Assembly (NCBI GenBank): GCA_037349315.1
Contig: JBAIAC010000003.1
Span: 16,958,001-17,022,000 of the forward strand
Reading direction: 5' to 3'
Origin: Chelydra serpentina
Taxonomy: Eukaryota; Chordata; Testudines; Chelydridae
DNA length: 64,000 nt
Position numbers and translations under genes: made by a program. Below are positions 9,691 to 19,184 of the stretch, piece by piece; within the stretch, counting starts at the first letter, position 1, and every line of letters begins with the position of its first letter. Under the pieces are notes generated by a model that was not told the DNA's origin, searched no databases, and saw only the letters and a program-made list of their open reading frames with translations.

Positions 9691-9748
9691 AAATGAACTT
9701 TGCCAGCTCTCTCACCCACACCTATGTATTTACTTAAAATACAAAGCC

Positions 9749-10018
9749 TCATAAAACCAGCAAACCAATAAGCAAAATATATTTACTGGGCTTCATCCGT
9801 CCATCAGCCACTGATGCTGGTGAATTTTCCTTTTCAGCTGTCTCTTTCCTTTTTCTTATATATTTACTGGGCTTCATCCGTCCATCAGCCACTGATGCTG
9901 GTGAATTTTCCTTTTCAGCTGTCTCTTTCCTTTTTCTTTTGAGTTTGTTTACGCTAATGTCTAAGGATCTCTCATGTTTTGACTGTACTGTGGAGCAAAC
10001 AACATTATTATAAGACAC
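9749..10018 (-). CDS. Short ORF or exon with tandem 27-residue repeat, function unknown
   Basis: The frame encodes about 89 residues but has no ATG at its start (GTG at 10018), so it may be an exon rather than a complete gene. A TTTGCTCCACAG sequence near its 5' end could act as a splice acceptor. It contains two copies of a 27-residue unit with RKRKETAEKENSPASVADGR, a basic cluster typical of nuclear localisation followed by an acidic Ser/Pro segment. The DNA repeat (81 bp) keeps the frame. It lies upstream of the accessory ORF in a different phase. No family is recognised. Confidence 0.35.
   Translation of the reverse strand: MSYNNVVCSTVQSKHERSLDISVNKLKRKRKETAEKENSPASVADGRMKPSKYIRKRKETAEKENSPASVADGRMKPSKYILLIGLLVL
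9778..9939 (-). repeat. Tandem duplication, two 81-bp units
   Basis: The units 9778-9858 and 9859-9939 are nearly or fully identical, and 81 bp equals 27 codons. It mirrors the in-frame duplication in the neighbouring ORF. Confidence 0.85.
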
Positions 10019-10395
10019 ATGTAGAAATACATCTCATTTTGCAGAATCAAAAACCAAACTGCTTTTAAAATCCATTTTAAAACACACTTTGCACAGAAAC
10101 CCTTGTTAGTTTGAAACAGTTTGCAATCAAATACTTTAAAAAAAAACCACCTATGTTTTATACACACACAACACAACACCTTTTGCACAGTAAAAAACAA
10201 ACAAACCCCTGTTAGTGTAAAATAAACAGTTTGCAACCAAATACTTTTCAATAAACCCCACATGCATTTAAAAGCCACTTGCAGAAAGTTACCTTCTATC
10301 ACAGGATAAAGGGTTGCTGGCACATGGTTGCTCTGTTTTCCTCCATGTGTGTTTGGACCTTTAGGTTAAAGAACAAGCAAAAAAGCATCAAACCC

Positions 10396-10419
10396 CTCTC
10401 TCACACACAAACCCCTCTT

Positions 10420-10457
<38 letters not shown>

Positions 10458-10460
10458 ACG
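10396..10460. repeat. (TC)n(AC)n microsatellite
   Basis: Runs of CTCTCT then about 16 CA dinucleotides lie within the first unit of the 315-bp array. Shorter versions occur in the other units near 10,745-10,770 and 11,055-11,090. Confidence 0.85.
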
Positions 10461-10517
10461 CATTTTTAAAAGACACCATGTGCTTGGGCCTTTGGGTTAG
10501 TTAAACATGTTTTTTAC

Positions 10518-10624
10518 CTTGGCCTGGTGGTAAAATGCACAAAAGCAGCAAGTTTATAAACACACTAAACCAAGTTTGCAATCAAATACTTTAAAAAAAA
10601 ACAAAACCCCACCTATGTTTTATA
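10518..10624 (-). promoter_or_regulatory. Predicted promoter-leader-donor cassette (copy 1)
   Basis: On the minus strand a TATAAAA box at 10,624-10,618 is followed 100 bases later by CCAAG|GTAAAAA, a fair 5' splice site at 10,518/10,517. This would give a leader exon of about 70 nt if transcription starts some 30 bases after the TATA box. No ATG lies in the predicted leader. Transcription is not demonstrated. Confidence 0.35.
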
Positions 10625-10830
10625 CACACACACACAACACAGCACCTTTTGCACAGTAAAAAAAACACAAAACCCCTGTTAGTTTAAAATAATCAGTTTG
10701 CAACCAAATATTTTAAAAACACACATCTATGTCTTGCACAAACTCCTCTCTCACACACAAACACACACACATGCATTTTTAAAAGGCACCATGTGCTTGG
10801 GCCTGTGGGTTAGTTAAACATGGTTTTTAC

Positions 10831-10936
10831 CTTGGCCTGGTGGTAAAATGCACAAAAGCAGCAAGTTTATAAACACACTAAACCAAGTTTGCAATCAAAT
10901 ACTTAAAAAAACAACAACCCCCACCTATGTTTTATA
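10831..10936 (-). promoter_or_regulatory. Predicted promoter-leader-donor cassette (copy 2)
   Basis: The arrangement matches the cassette 313 bp away: TATAAAA at 10,936-10,930 and a CCAAG|GTAAAAA donor at 10,831/10,830, again about 100 bases apart. A further TATAAAA without a donor lies at 10,162-10,156, and a donor without a TATA box at 11,148. Confidence 0.35.
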
Positions 10937-11170
10937 CACACACACAACACAGCACCTTTTGCACAGTAAAAAACAAAACAAAACCCCTGTTAGTTTAAAA
11001 TAATCAGTTTGCAACCAAATATTTTAAAAACACACATCTATGTCTTGCACAAACCCCTCTCTCACACACACAAACACACACACACACATGCATTTTTAAA
11101 AGGCACAGTGTTTTGGGGTCTTTGGGTTAGTTAAACATGGTTTTTACCTTGGTCTGGTGGTAAAATGCAG

Positions 11171-11870
11171 CTTAAAGTTACTGGTTCCATGCTAAACAAA
11201 TCACACTGCAATAAAAATAGGCACCATTATTTTACTAAAACAGCATAGCCAAAAAGTAATATTATATAATATATATTTTCAAAGTAAAAAACAGGATGCT
11301 TACCTACTCTTGTGCCCCAGCAGTACTTCTTGAACTTTCTGTTGAAAAGGACAGTCTGCAAACATACCTAAGACTTTTATACCATCCTAACCCATTGTTT
11401 TAAACAGGCTTCAAAAAAGTAACTAGCAGGTTAATGTAATCACCACAGTTCTATTCTCTTTTGTGATCTGGGGGTGGGGAAATTAAACTGTCTGCACAAC
11501 TGGGCTGCTTTTGGTTACATTTTTTTCTTTTAGTTAAAACACAATTTTTCTGTAGGGCCTTCTTACAGTATTAAACAGTAAATCATCAATTCTTAATGTA
11601 CCTGTATCCATTTCCAAGTGGGGTGGCCCCTTTTGCAAATATCAATATATGTCTTGGAGTTTATTTTTTAAGCAGTTACCTTGGCTATTCAGTGAGGGGT
11701 GTGTGTGGTTAAACCTATTCAGTTTAAGCACATGTCTAAACCACCCCTGTTTGTTTTATTGTAAGCACATTTTTAGGATTTTTTCCCCTCCCCCAACATA
11801 CATTTCAGCTTTTGGCTGTAAATGGGTCTCTCTTACACAAAAGACACAAAAGCTAGGTTTTCACAAACAA
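11171..11870. other. Non-coding stretch; one strong minus-strand splice-donor-like site
   Basis: No convincing ORF is seen. The minus strand reads GAGTAG|GTAAGC at 11,304/11,303, a near-consensus 5' splice site that could serve a leader exon. Otherwise the stretch is AT-rich without recognised features. Confidence 0.4.
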
Positions 11871-11876
11871 TTTATT
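11871..11876 (-). terminator. Polyadenylation signal AATAAA for the spliced gene
   Basis: The minus strand reads AATAAA 135 bases after the stop codon at 12,011. Confidence 0.55.
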
Positions 11877-12010
11877 TTTATTTAAAAAACATACAGCTCC
11901 TTAAACAAACCAAGATGCTTCATTAAAACTTTTAGCTCACAGAGACCTTCAAACAAAAATACAGATAGTCACAAAGTCCTTTTCATTTGATTTTTTTTTT
12001 AAATGTGCAG

Positions 12011-13123
12011 CTACCAGGTTTTATATCGCATGTTTGCCCCCTCACCATTTTCTAACTTTATCTTTTTAGATTTCTTACAAATAGTCTTTTTCTTAAGCAG
12101 GGTTCTGTAACTTTTTGTGCGGACCAGACGGTCAATATAACGCTGTAAGCAGGCATCTTCCGGTTTGGTCATTTTCTTTAAAACACGGTCAGGGTCTCCA
12201 CTGAATTGCACAGCATTTATCAAGGTCACCCCTTGCGCTAAATGTTCTTGGGTTAGGCACAGACATTGCATAGCATAACCTATGGCAATAACAGTGTTTA
12301 ATAAGCTTTCCAAACACAGGTCAGCACACAGGCCCTGGAGCTTGCAGTTTATATCCATTGAAGTCCAAGTCACACAGTCATGGTGCCGTTGGCCTGGTGC
12401 GTCTATGACACAGCCCTCACAATCTTCGAAAAGCTTTTCCCTAAGACAGTGATTAAGAACAGCATAAACAGCAACGCGTACAATAGTCCGCATAACTTTT
12501 TTACGCTCACGACGTGGCACTGGCTCAGTGAGTTTCATGCCTAACCTCCTCCTAAACTCCTCATAGCCATCATCGTCGGAGTCCTCTTCAACAATTTGTA
12601 GCGGCGTTGAGCAAAAACAAGGCAGTCCCGGTTCATCTTCGCTGCTTGATGCAATACTGTCCAGGGCCTTCTGGTCCTCTAGAAAGGCCTCGTCGAGCTG
12701 TTAAGAGATTTTCAGAAAAAAAAACAGTGTAAGCACCCCACTGCTTTTTTTAATTTACACAAGCCCTGGTTCCTAGCCCCATTACCCACCCCCTGCTTGA
12801 CCGCACCTTCTTAATCATTCATTTACCTGAGCAACGTCTTTTCCATTCACCTTGTCCGCCGGTGACTCCCCCGAGCCACGATCGCCTTCCACCTCTAAGG
12901 GGGTGGACAACGAGAGACCGTCATGCTCATCGGGGTGTCTCACGAGCAGTTGGGTTTCGGGATCCGGCGTATCCATCAACAGCTGGGCCAAAGGGCTTCC
13001 CTCAGCCGCTCCCTCCTCCTCCTCGGAACTGTCACTGATGTAGCGCTTTCTCCGTGGCTGGTTGAAAACCCTCAGGGCTAAAACAAAGTCCGAAGTTCTC
13101 ACAAGGGTGGTGAAGGAGTTCAT
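12011..13123 (-). CDS. Two-exon gene of unknown function with Cys/His cluster, in the early-region position of the adintovirus element
   Basis: Exon 1 is 12,827-13,123 (ATG at 13,123) and exon 2 is 12,011-12,697; the 129-bp intron joins them in phase 0 for about 327 residues. Exon 1 has a basic PRRKRY cluster directly followed by an acidic SDSSEEEE tract. Exon 2 opens acidic (SSSEDEPG, then EEDSDDDGYEE). It then has a helical segment and a CEGCVIDAPGQRHHDC cluster that could bind zinc, and ends with a basic tail (KKKTICKKSKKIK). I have a weak memory of a similar C-x2-C...H-x-C pattern in unnamed proteins of aquatic animal genomes. The position beside the element end, next to a factor-site array, suggests an early regulatory gene. 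Both exons are intact. Confidence 0.65.
12698..12826 (-). other. Intron of the two-exon gene
   Basis: The donor is GCTCAG|GTAAAT at 12,827/12,826. The acceptor is a T/C-rich tract ending CTTAACAG|CTC at 12,698/12,697. Joining preserves the frame and removes a stop codon (12,815-12,817) that would otherwise end exon 1. A 129-bp intron is short but workable in vertebrate cells. Confidence 0.7.
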
Positions 13124-13189
13124 GTTTCCTCTCAGCAGCCTTTCCACGCGTCCTTGGTAAGAGATGGCCGCCTCTGTCCGGCGCTGGGA

Positions 13190-13860
13190 CTTATGGGGTG
13201 ATGGTGCTGTGCTCTGATTGGCAGAAGGTGGTGGGGGAAGTTCTTAGAGGGGTCACACGACCCACTTCCGGACGGATCACCCCGCCCCCCGCCCCCCGGA
13301 AGTCACCCTGGTTGGTCAAAATCTCCTCTCGGGGCGGTCCTACCGGGTCAAAACCCCGTCCTGATTGGTAGAGGGTGGTGGGAGGAGTTCTTAGAGGGGT
13401 CACATGACACACATTGCTTCCGGTCAGGTGACCGCCTTGACCCCGGAAGTCACCCTGATTGGTCAAAATCTCCTCTCGGGGCGGTCCTATCGGGGCAAAA
13501 CCCCTCCTGATTGGTAGAGGGCGGTGGGGGGAGTTCTTAGAGGGGTCACATGATACACATTGCTTCCGGTCAGGTGACCGCCTTGACCCCGGAAGTAATA
13601 CCCCTAGGGCGGGACTTCCAGTGACAGGTGGGGAGGGGCTTAAGGGGGCAAGGGGAGGGGCTTAAGGGGTCAAGGGGCGGGGTTAGGTCCCAGGTCACAT
13701 GACACACATTGCTTCCGGTCAGGTGACCGCCTTGACCCCGGAAGTAATACCCCTAGGGCGGGACTTCCGGTGACAGGTGGGGAGGGGCTTAAGAGGTCAA
13801 GGGGCGGGGTTAGGGTTTGATTGACGGTAGGGCCCTTATACTACTTCCCCATCTGTCGTC
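13190..13860. promoter_or_regulatory. GC-rich repeat array with CCAAT, ETS and Sp1-type sites; possible promoter/terminal repeat of the element
   Basis: Three units start with CTGATTGG at 13,214, 13,361 and 13,507 (147 and 146 bp apart). A shorter unit, CACATGACACACATTGCTTC, starts near 13,694. Each full unit has an inverted CCAAT box (ATTGG), one or more CCGGAAGT ETS-type sites and GC boxes (GGGGCGGGG). The array lies directly upstream of the two-exon gene, at the end of virus-like sequence. Polinton ends are terminal inverted repeats that often contain subrepeats, so this may be the right terminal repeat. The left end is outside the window, so that cannot be tested here. Confidence 0.55.
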
Positions 13861-13873
13861 TCTTGTCTGATAC

Positions 13874-13970
13874 TTAGATTGTAAGTTCCTTGGGGCTCCT
13901 GCATGTGTCTCCACAGTGCCCAGCACCATGGGGTCCTGGTTCAGGACTAGAGCTCCCCCTAAATGCTATG
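13874..13970 (+). repeat. SINE/LINE 3'-tail fragment (MIR/L3-like texture)
   Basis: The segment AGATTGTAAGTTCCTTGGGG followed by GTGCCCAGCACCATGGGGTCC resembles the widespread amniote core-SINE/L3 tail. It marks host genomic sequence just right of the virus-like element. Confidence 0.45.
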
Positions 13971-14277
13971 GTTTCCTTTCTGCTTCTTTCTCTCTCAAAC
14001 ACCCACACACACAGAGTCCCACCAACCAAAGCCCTGAGCCCGGCATGTGAAACCTCTTGGGCCACATGATTCAGCTTCTACTCACGTTTTCCCATGTGCC
14101 TGTGGTTTGGGTGCTACTGCTGTTGCTGAGGTCACTTTTACACATTTACCCTGGATGTCAGGTGGCAGCTGTGCCCACCTCACAATAACAAGGTTTAACC
14201 CAGCCCCCAACAGTGTGTTACATCTCCATGGATATTGTCTGGGGTGGGTATCAGGGTTTTGCATTATTGTGTGAAGT

Positions 14278-14403
14278 CGGCCTGGTCTATACACAGGTTT
14301 TGTACTGCTTAACTCCAGTGGTTTAGATTTCCCATATTTACCAAAATACAGTACACAATCTAAACACCTTAATACCAGTGTAACGACATCCACACTAGGG
14401 GGT
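14278..14403. mobile_element. MITE-like fragment with CCTGGTCTA..CA ends
   Basis: The left end reads CGGCCTGGTCTATACAC and the right end CATCCACACTAGGG, the partial inverted-repeat style of the small Harbinger/hAT relatives seen elsewhere in this window. It is degenerate. Confidence 0.4.
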
Positions 14404-16078
14404 TTGCACTGAGGTAACAATATTGGTTTCTAAGCCAGTATAGTTGAATCAGTACAAAAATGATATGTCCACCAGGCCTTAGCGCATTTGGGGCATAAAT
14501 TGTGTTTCTCTGGCAGGGCAATGGATGTCCTTGTCACGATGCAGAGTCTCACTGTGGTAGGATAATGTGCCGTGTGCAAGTTCAGGTATGTTAAAGACAC
14601 CTGCCTCACCACACATTCCCATGCATTTCTGGAGTTGTAACAGGAACTTTTCCATATAATCAACCTTTACTGTAATAAGCACATTTTCGTTTGTTCTAAT
14701 ATATTTATAATCCTGGTTATATCTAGTAAAGGGGACTCTGAACCCATTTAATCTGATGTCTCATAAACTAGGGCAATAAATATTTTATAACTAGGCAGCC
14801 GCGTCCCTTCTACTGAACAAGGGAAGCAGCTCTTTGGAAACACAGATGGTTTCAGAATGTCCCAGCATGAAGCCCACAGAAAAAGGCCTTTGCTCCCACT
14901 GTGTACGTGCAGATCTGGTAGCGACTCAATTGTGTGTTGGTGGGGGAGGGGTGAACAGTTGTATCAGTGGATGCAGCCTCTGCACTATCCCTTGCCTCTG
15001 AAGATTGGGCTGCAGAGATGGGAAAGGCCTATTCGGCCCCATCCCACTCATCGCCCAGGGACTAGTGCGTGATGGATCCCTACATTCTATTCTCCAGTGT
15101 TTTATCCAGTCTGAGTTTTCAATATCCTAAGCCTCCGGTGAGAACCTTCCCCAGCCCCAAAGCTCTTTTTGTTTTATAATTCTTATATTTATGTTAAGGT
15201 CAAAGAATTTCACCCAATGACTGCTGCCTCCAGCTCAGTGACTTGTGGTTGAACAGATCTTTTAGAAAGCATTGTCCAATCTCAAGTAGAAGACTCCAAA
15301 TCCACCACATCCCTTGGAAAGCTGGTTCGATAATAAATACCGAAAATTATTATTTCCCGAGATTCAATCCACATTTTCCCTTATTGTCATTGGATTAGCC
15401 ACTGGTGAATTGCCCCTAAATAAATTCTTCTCCTTCCATGGTGTTCGCACATTTCAGGTATTCGCAGTATGGTCTCAAATCTCTCTTGAGATTTCTCTAG
15501 ACTAGAGTTTGTTTCCCTATTTTAACTTGAGTAAGTTTATTGCCAGTTAACTCAAGTTAACACACACAATTGGAAATGTTCATCTAGACACTTCACAAAC
15601 AGTTGTTGTAGAGTACAGACATTTGTACCTTAGAGTTCAGCTATGAATGTCTTCAAACTCACAGGAACATCACTGCAATCCAGAATGCCTGAGTTAGGTT
15701 CCTAGGCTCCCTGTGCAATGAATGGGGAGAGATGGGTGCCTAAGGAGAAGCAATCCTGGAGAAGTTCCTAGGGTTTAAAATTAGCTCTAGTAGCTGACTC
15801 AAGTTTGGGTAATAGACTGCAGATATGTGCTGCAGGGCTGCTGCTCTGGAGCAGACAAGAGTGTGTAGAAGAATAGCTGATGTCAGAGTCATTGGGTAGC
15901 TCAAGGCAACTTGCTGTAGGCATTAGACCAGAGCAATTACCCAGAGACCCAGCCAACCACGAGCAAGGAGAAGATATAAATTGCATATGGGTCCCATTCT
16001 GGTAGTTGTGCTCAGAGTCTATCTAGATCCATACAAAACAATTGGATGAGGAGGCCCTGCCTTATAACCTTCAGCCCC
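14404..16078. other. About 1.7 kb without recognised genes
   Basis: Only short ORFs occur, with no recognisable domain. Codon use and composition look like unconstrained host intergenic DNA. Confidence 0.5.
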
Positions 16079-16212
16079 ATGGTCAGGGTACTCATCCATG
16101 ATGTGGGAGGCCCTGGATCAGTTCCACCCCTTCCCCTGGCTGCTGAGGAGAAGGGATTTGAACAGGAATCTGCCCTTTCTCAGCTGAGGGCCCTAACCAC
16201 TGAGCTAGAAGA
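16079..16212. mobile_element. Fold-back tRNA-like SINE
   Basis: The left half reads GGTCAGGGTACTCATCC...GGATCAGTTCC on the plus strand. The right half, on the minus strand, reads TAGCTCAGTGGTTAGGGC...GTTCAAATCCC. Each half has A-box- and B-box-like sequences, so two tRNA-like halves face each other. A related unit lies near 49,170. Confidence 0.5.
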
Positions 16213-16307
16213 TATTCTGAGTTGAGCTTCTCTCAAGCCTCCTATTGAAGTTGTTCCGGTTCAATTAAATAATTGAATAAGTAAATGTTAATTGGACCAG
16301 AAAAAGA

Positions 16308-16610
16308 GCGCTCTATGGCCCAGTGGCTAGGGCACTTAGCCGGGAAGTAGCAGAGCCCTGTTCCTCATCAGGCGAGCAAGAGTTTTGTGCATCACAGTGG
16401 ACCTAAAAATGAGACGTACACACCTAAATATGGGGGTTTGTTGCCTAAGTACCTTTGTGCATTGCAGCCTGAGTGGAATTTTGAAAACAGCCTATGTGGT
16501 TTAGATGCTCAACTCTCAAGTTAATGGGAGTTAGGAACTTAACCTGCTTTGAAGTTTTTGCAAATTCCACTAGATGCCCATCTGCACATTTCTTTGCCTA
16601 AATATCTTGA
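16308..16610. repeat. Further SINE-like fragments
   Basis: GGCCCAGTGGCTAGGGCACTTAGCC at 16,317 has an A-box-like start. The following GCCTAAGTACCTTTGTGC and AATGGGAGTTAGGAACTTAA stretch resembles an interspersed repeat also seen near 50,140-50,210. Confidence 0.35.
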
Positions 16611-16630
16611 ATCTAAAAATCTGGTCCTAA

Positions 16631-16875
16631 GGCTTTGTCTACACTGCAGACCTTACAACGGTGTGACTGTTGGCCACCCTTTCCCAGTGACAAAATAGAA
16701 TCACCTCCATGGAGAGGCAGTAACTTTGTTGCTGGGAGCATGGTTCCCATTGATGAAGCACTGTCCACACCAGCGCTTTTCGTTGCTAAAACTTTTGTCA
16801 TTTGGGGTGTGTGTTATTGTTACACCCCTGAGCGACAAATGTTTTAGTGATGGAAATGTCAGTATAGACAAAGCC
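16631..16875. mobile_element. MITE with 16-bp terminal inverted repeats
   Basis: The left end GGCTTTGTCTACACTG and the right end, read on the minus strand, GGCTTTGTCTATACTG differ at one base. The 245-bp unit has no ORF and abuts the Harbinger element. Confidence 0.7.
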
Positions 16876-17271
16876 CAAGTCTCTCTGAGCCCTGGTCTAC
16901 ACTATGAGTTTCGGTCGAATTTATTAGCATTATATCGATTGATCCGTGCACCCGTCCACATGATGAAGCCCTTAACATCGACCTTTAGTGCTCTTAAAAT
17001 CGATCTCGCCACTCCACCCCCAACGAGGGGATTAGCGCTTAAAGCGATATTGCCGAATCGATGTAGGCTTAGTGAGGACGCAATTCGACGGTATTGGCCT
17101 CCTGGATCTATCCCACAGTGCAACATTTGACCACTCTGGACAGCAGTCTGAGCTCGAATGCTCCGCCCAGGTAGACAGGAAAAGCCCCGCGAACTTTTGA
17201 ATTTCATTTCCTGTTTGGCCAGCGTGGTGAGCTGCAGGTGAGTGCAGATCTCATCAGCAGAGGTGACCATG

Positions 17272-17973
17272 ATGGAGTCCCAGAACTGAAGACGAGCTCC
17301 AGCATGTACCGAGCGTGAGGTACGCGCTCTGATCGCTGTATGGGCAGATGGAACTGTGCTAGCAGAGCTACGGTCCAAAAGAAGAAACGGCAATACATAC
17401 GCCAAAGTCTCCAAGGGCATGCAGGACAGAGGCTACAACAGGGACGCGCAACAGTGCCGCGTGAAAATTAAGGAGCTCAGGCAAGCCTACCAAAAAACCA
17501 GAGATGCAAACAGCCGCTCTGGGTCAGATCCCCAGACATGCCGCTTCTATGATGAGCTGCATGCCATTCTAGGAGGTGCAGCCAGCACTTACCCACCCAT
17601 GTGGTATGACTCCGTATGTGGATCATCAGAAACCACAGAGGAGCATGATGATGATAATGATGCTGAAAATAGCGCACAGACACAGCAAGGAAGCGGAGAA
17701 GCCCTTTTCCCCGACAGCCAGGAACTCTTTGTCACCCTGGAGCCAGTACCCTACGAACCCACCCAAGGCGTGCTCGACCTTAATTCACGGCCATTACAGC
17801 TACAGCTACAGGAAAAGTCTGTTAACATGTTCGGGGATGGAGCAGAAATCCTCCGGGGACATCTCCAGAAAGATCTCCTGGATGTACTCCCAAAGCCTGT
17901 GCAAAAGGTTTCTGGGGAGGGCAGCCTTATCCTGTGCTCTGTGGTAACACACTCTACCACGCCAGGCCAGTAG
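17272..17973 (+). pseudogene. Myb/SANT-like protein of Harbinger, first exon
   Basis: The likely ATG at 17,272 (another ATG at 17,269) is followed by a TGA after five codons, then the frame is open to 17,973. The open part starts around LLAELRSKRRNGNTY and has a trihelix/Myb_DNA-bind_4 pattern: RDAQQCRVKIKELRQAYQK then CRFYDELHAILGG. Harbinger elements need such a protein for nuclear import and DNA recognition by the transposase. The early TGA is probably a decayed CGA (CpG mutation). Downstream is an acidic stretch (EEHDDDNDAEN) and a tail with no clear family. The exon's 3' splice boundary was not determined. Confidence 0.7.
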
Positions 17974-18642
17974 CACGTAGTCTGGAATCATTGCTTTGCA
18001 AAGCATGGCGGCATATGGTCCCGGTGTTTGCTGGCATTCAAGCAACATCCGTTCTTTATCTGTCTGTGTTATCCTCAGAAGAGTGATATCATTCATGGTC
18101 ACCTGGTTGAAATATGGGAATTTTATTAAGGGGGTATTCAGAGGGGGTCCGTCCCTGCTGGGCTGTTTGCCTGTGGCTTAACGGAAATCTTCCCCGCTGT
18201 GACCCACGCGGTGGGGGGAGGGGGAACAGCGAACATCTTGGATGTGTGTCTGTTGTGTGTGTGGGGGTGTCGATTAGGTTCGCGCTGCATGTTAACCCGA
18301 AAACCGCCGCCCCTCCCTTTTCAATTGCCAACCAGTTTTAAATTGCCAGCCCAAAGGCTGTTTGTTATGGGAAATGAGGGGGTTGCTGTTTGAAAACATT
18401 CCCACATGTTATGAAGGTTAAAGAAGCCTATAGACTGTGGCTTACCATGGCTGCCTGCAAGCCGAATTCTGTTGCCCGCCGGACCTGCTTGTGTGATCTC
18501 TCACACCAAACCGGCAGACCCTCAATATAACAGGCAAAGTGCAACCTTGGACCAAATGCACATGTGCTATGTAATGTTTGGAGCATTGTTCTCTAATATG
18601 TGTCTTTTAAACTACTCCTCTCCCGTTTGTTTCCTCCCGCAG

Positions 18643-19184
18643 CTGCAAATGTTTCAACGCCACCCCTTTCATCACCGTCCCAGAGGCTAGCAAAGATTAG
18701 AAGTAAAAAAAAAAGGAATCGAGACGAGATGTTCTCAGAACTCATGCAATCCTCCCACACTGAAGCTGCCGAGCAGAATGCGTGGAGGCAAACACTGTCG
18801 GAGTCCAGGAAGGCAGAATTTGATCGTGCGGACAGGTGGCGTGCTGAAGACAATGACTGGCGGGATGAAGAGAGACAGCGGCGGGATGAAGAGAGTAGGT
18901 GGCATCAGCGTGCAGAGAGAAGGCAGGATGCAATTCTGAGGCTACTGGAGGATCAAACGGAAATCCTCCAGCTTATGGCTGAGGAAAGGCGTAGGGTTCA
19001 GGAAAGGCCACCTGAGCCCAGACCGCCGCTACAGCCCCTGTGTAACCAACAGCCCTCCTTCCCGAGTCCCATAACCTCATCCCCGAGACGCCCAAGAACG
19101 CGTTTGGGCGGCCTCCGTGCACCCAACCACTCGAGCCAAGAGAACAGTCCAAGCAAGAAAGGGCTGGCATTCAATAAGTTTTAA
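18643..19184 (+). pseudogene. Myb-like protein of Harbinger, last exon
   Basis: A good acceptor (CGTTTGTTTCCTCCCGCAG) ends at 18,642. The open frame then encodes a charged, helical segment (QRLAKIRSKKKRNRDEMFSE, then repeated W-R-DEE-R units, about residues 30-90 of the exon). A Pro-rich tail follows, ending GLAFNKF. This is the usual C-terminal exon of vertebrate Harbinger Myb-like genes. An AATAAA lies near 19,315. Confidence 0.65.

Larger units (their letters stand above)
10100..11170. repeat. Tandem array of about 315-bp AC-rich units inside the adintovirus element
   Basis: The landmark TTGGGCCT..GGGTTAGTTAAACATG recurs at about 10,483, 10,796 and 11,113, spaced 313-317 bp. A second landmark, TTTGCAATCAAATACTT, recurs at about 10,119, 10,576 and 10,889. 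The leftmost unit is diverged. Units contain (CA)n tracts of varying length, a TATA box on the minus strand and a splice-donor-like sequence on the minus strand. I see no long ORF. A leader/promoter role is inferred. Confidence 0.8.

Noticed and set aside
10279..10500. Plus-strand ORF ending in Ser/Leu/His/Thr repeats
   Set aside because: It translates the (TC)n(AC)n microsatellite.
12011..12538. Annotating exon 2 as a stand-alone 175-residue gene starting at the ATG at 12,538
   Set aside because: The frame is open 53 codons further upstream to a good splice acceptor that joins exon 1 in phase, so the spliced model explains more.
13213..13800. Regularly spaced GC-rich repeats resembling a CRISPR-like array
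   Set aside because: The unit is about 147 bp and the stretches between repeated blocks are themselves repeated. The sequence is vertebrate and packed with CCAAT/GC/ETS sites.
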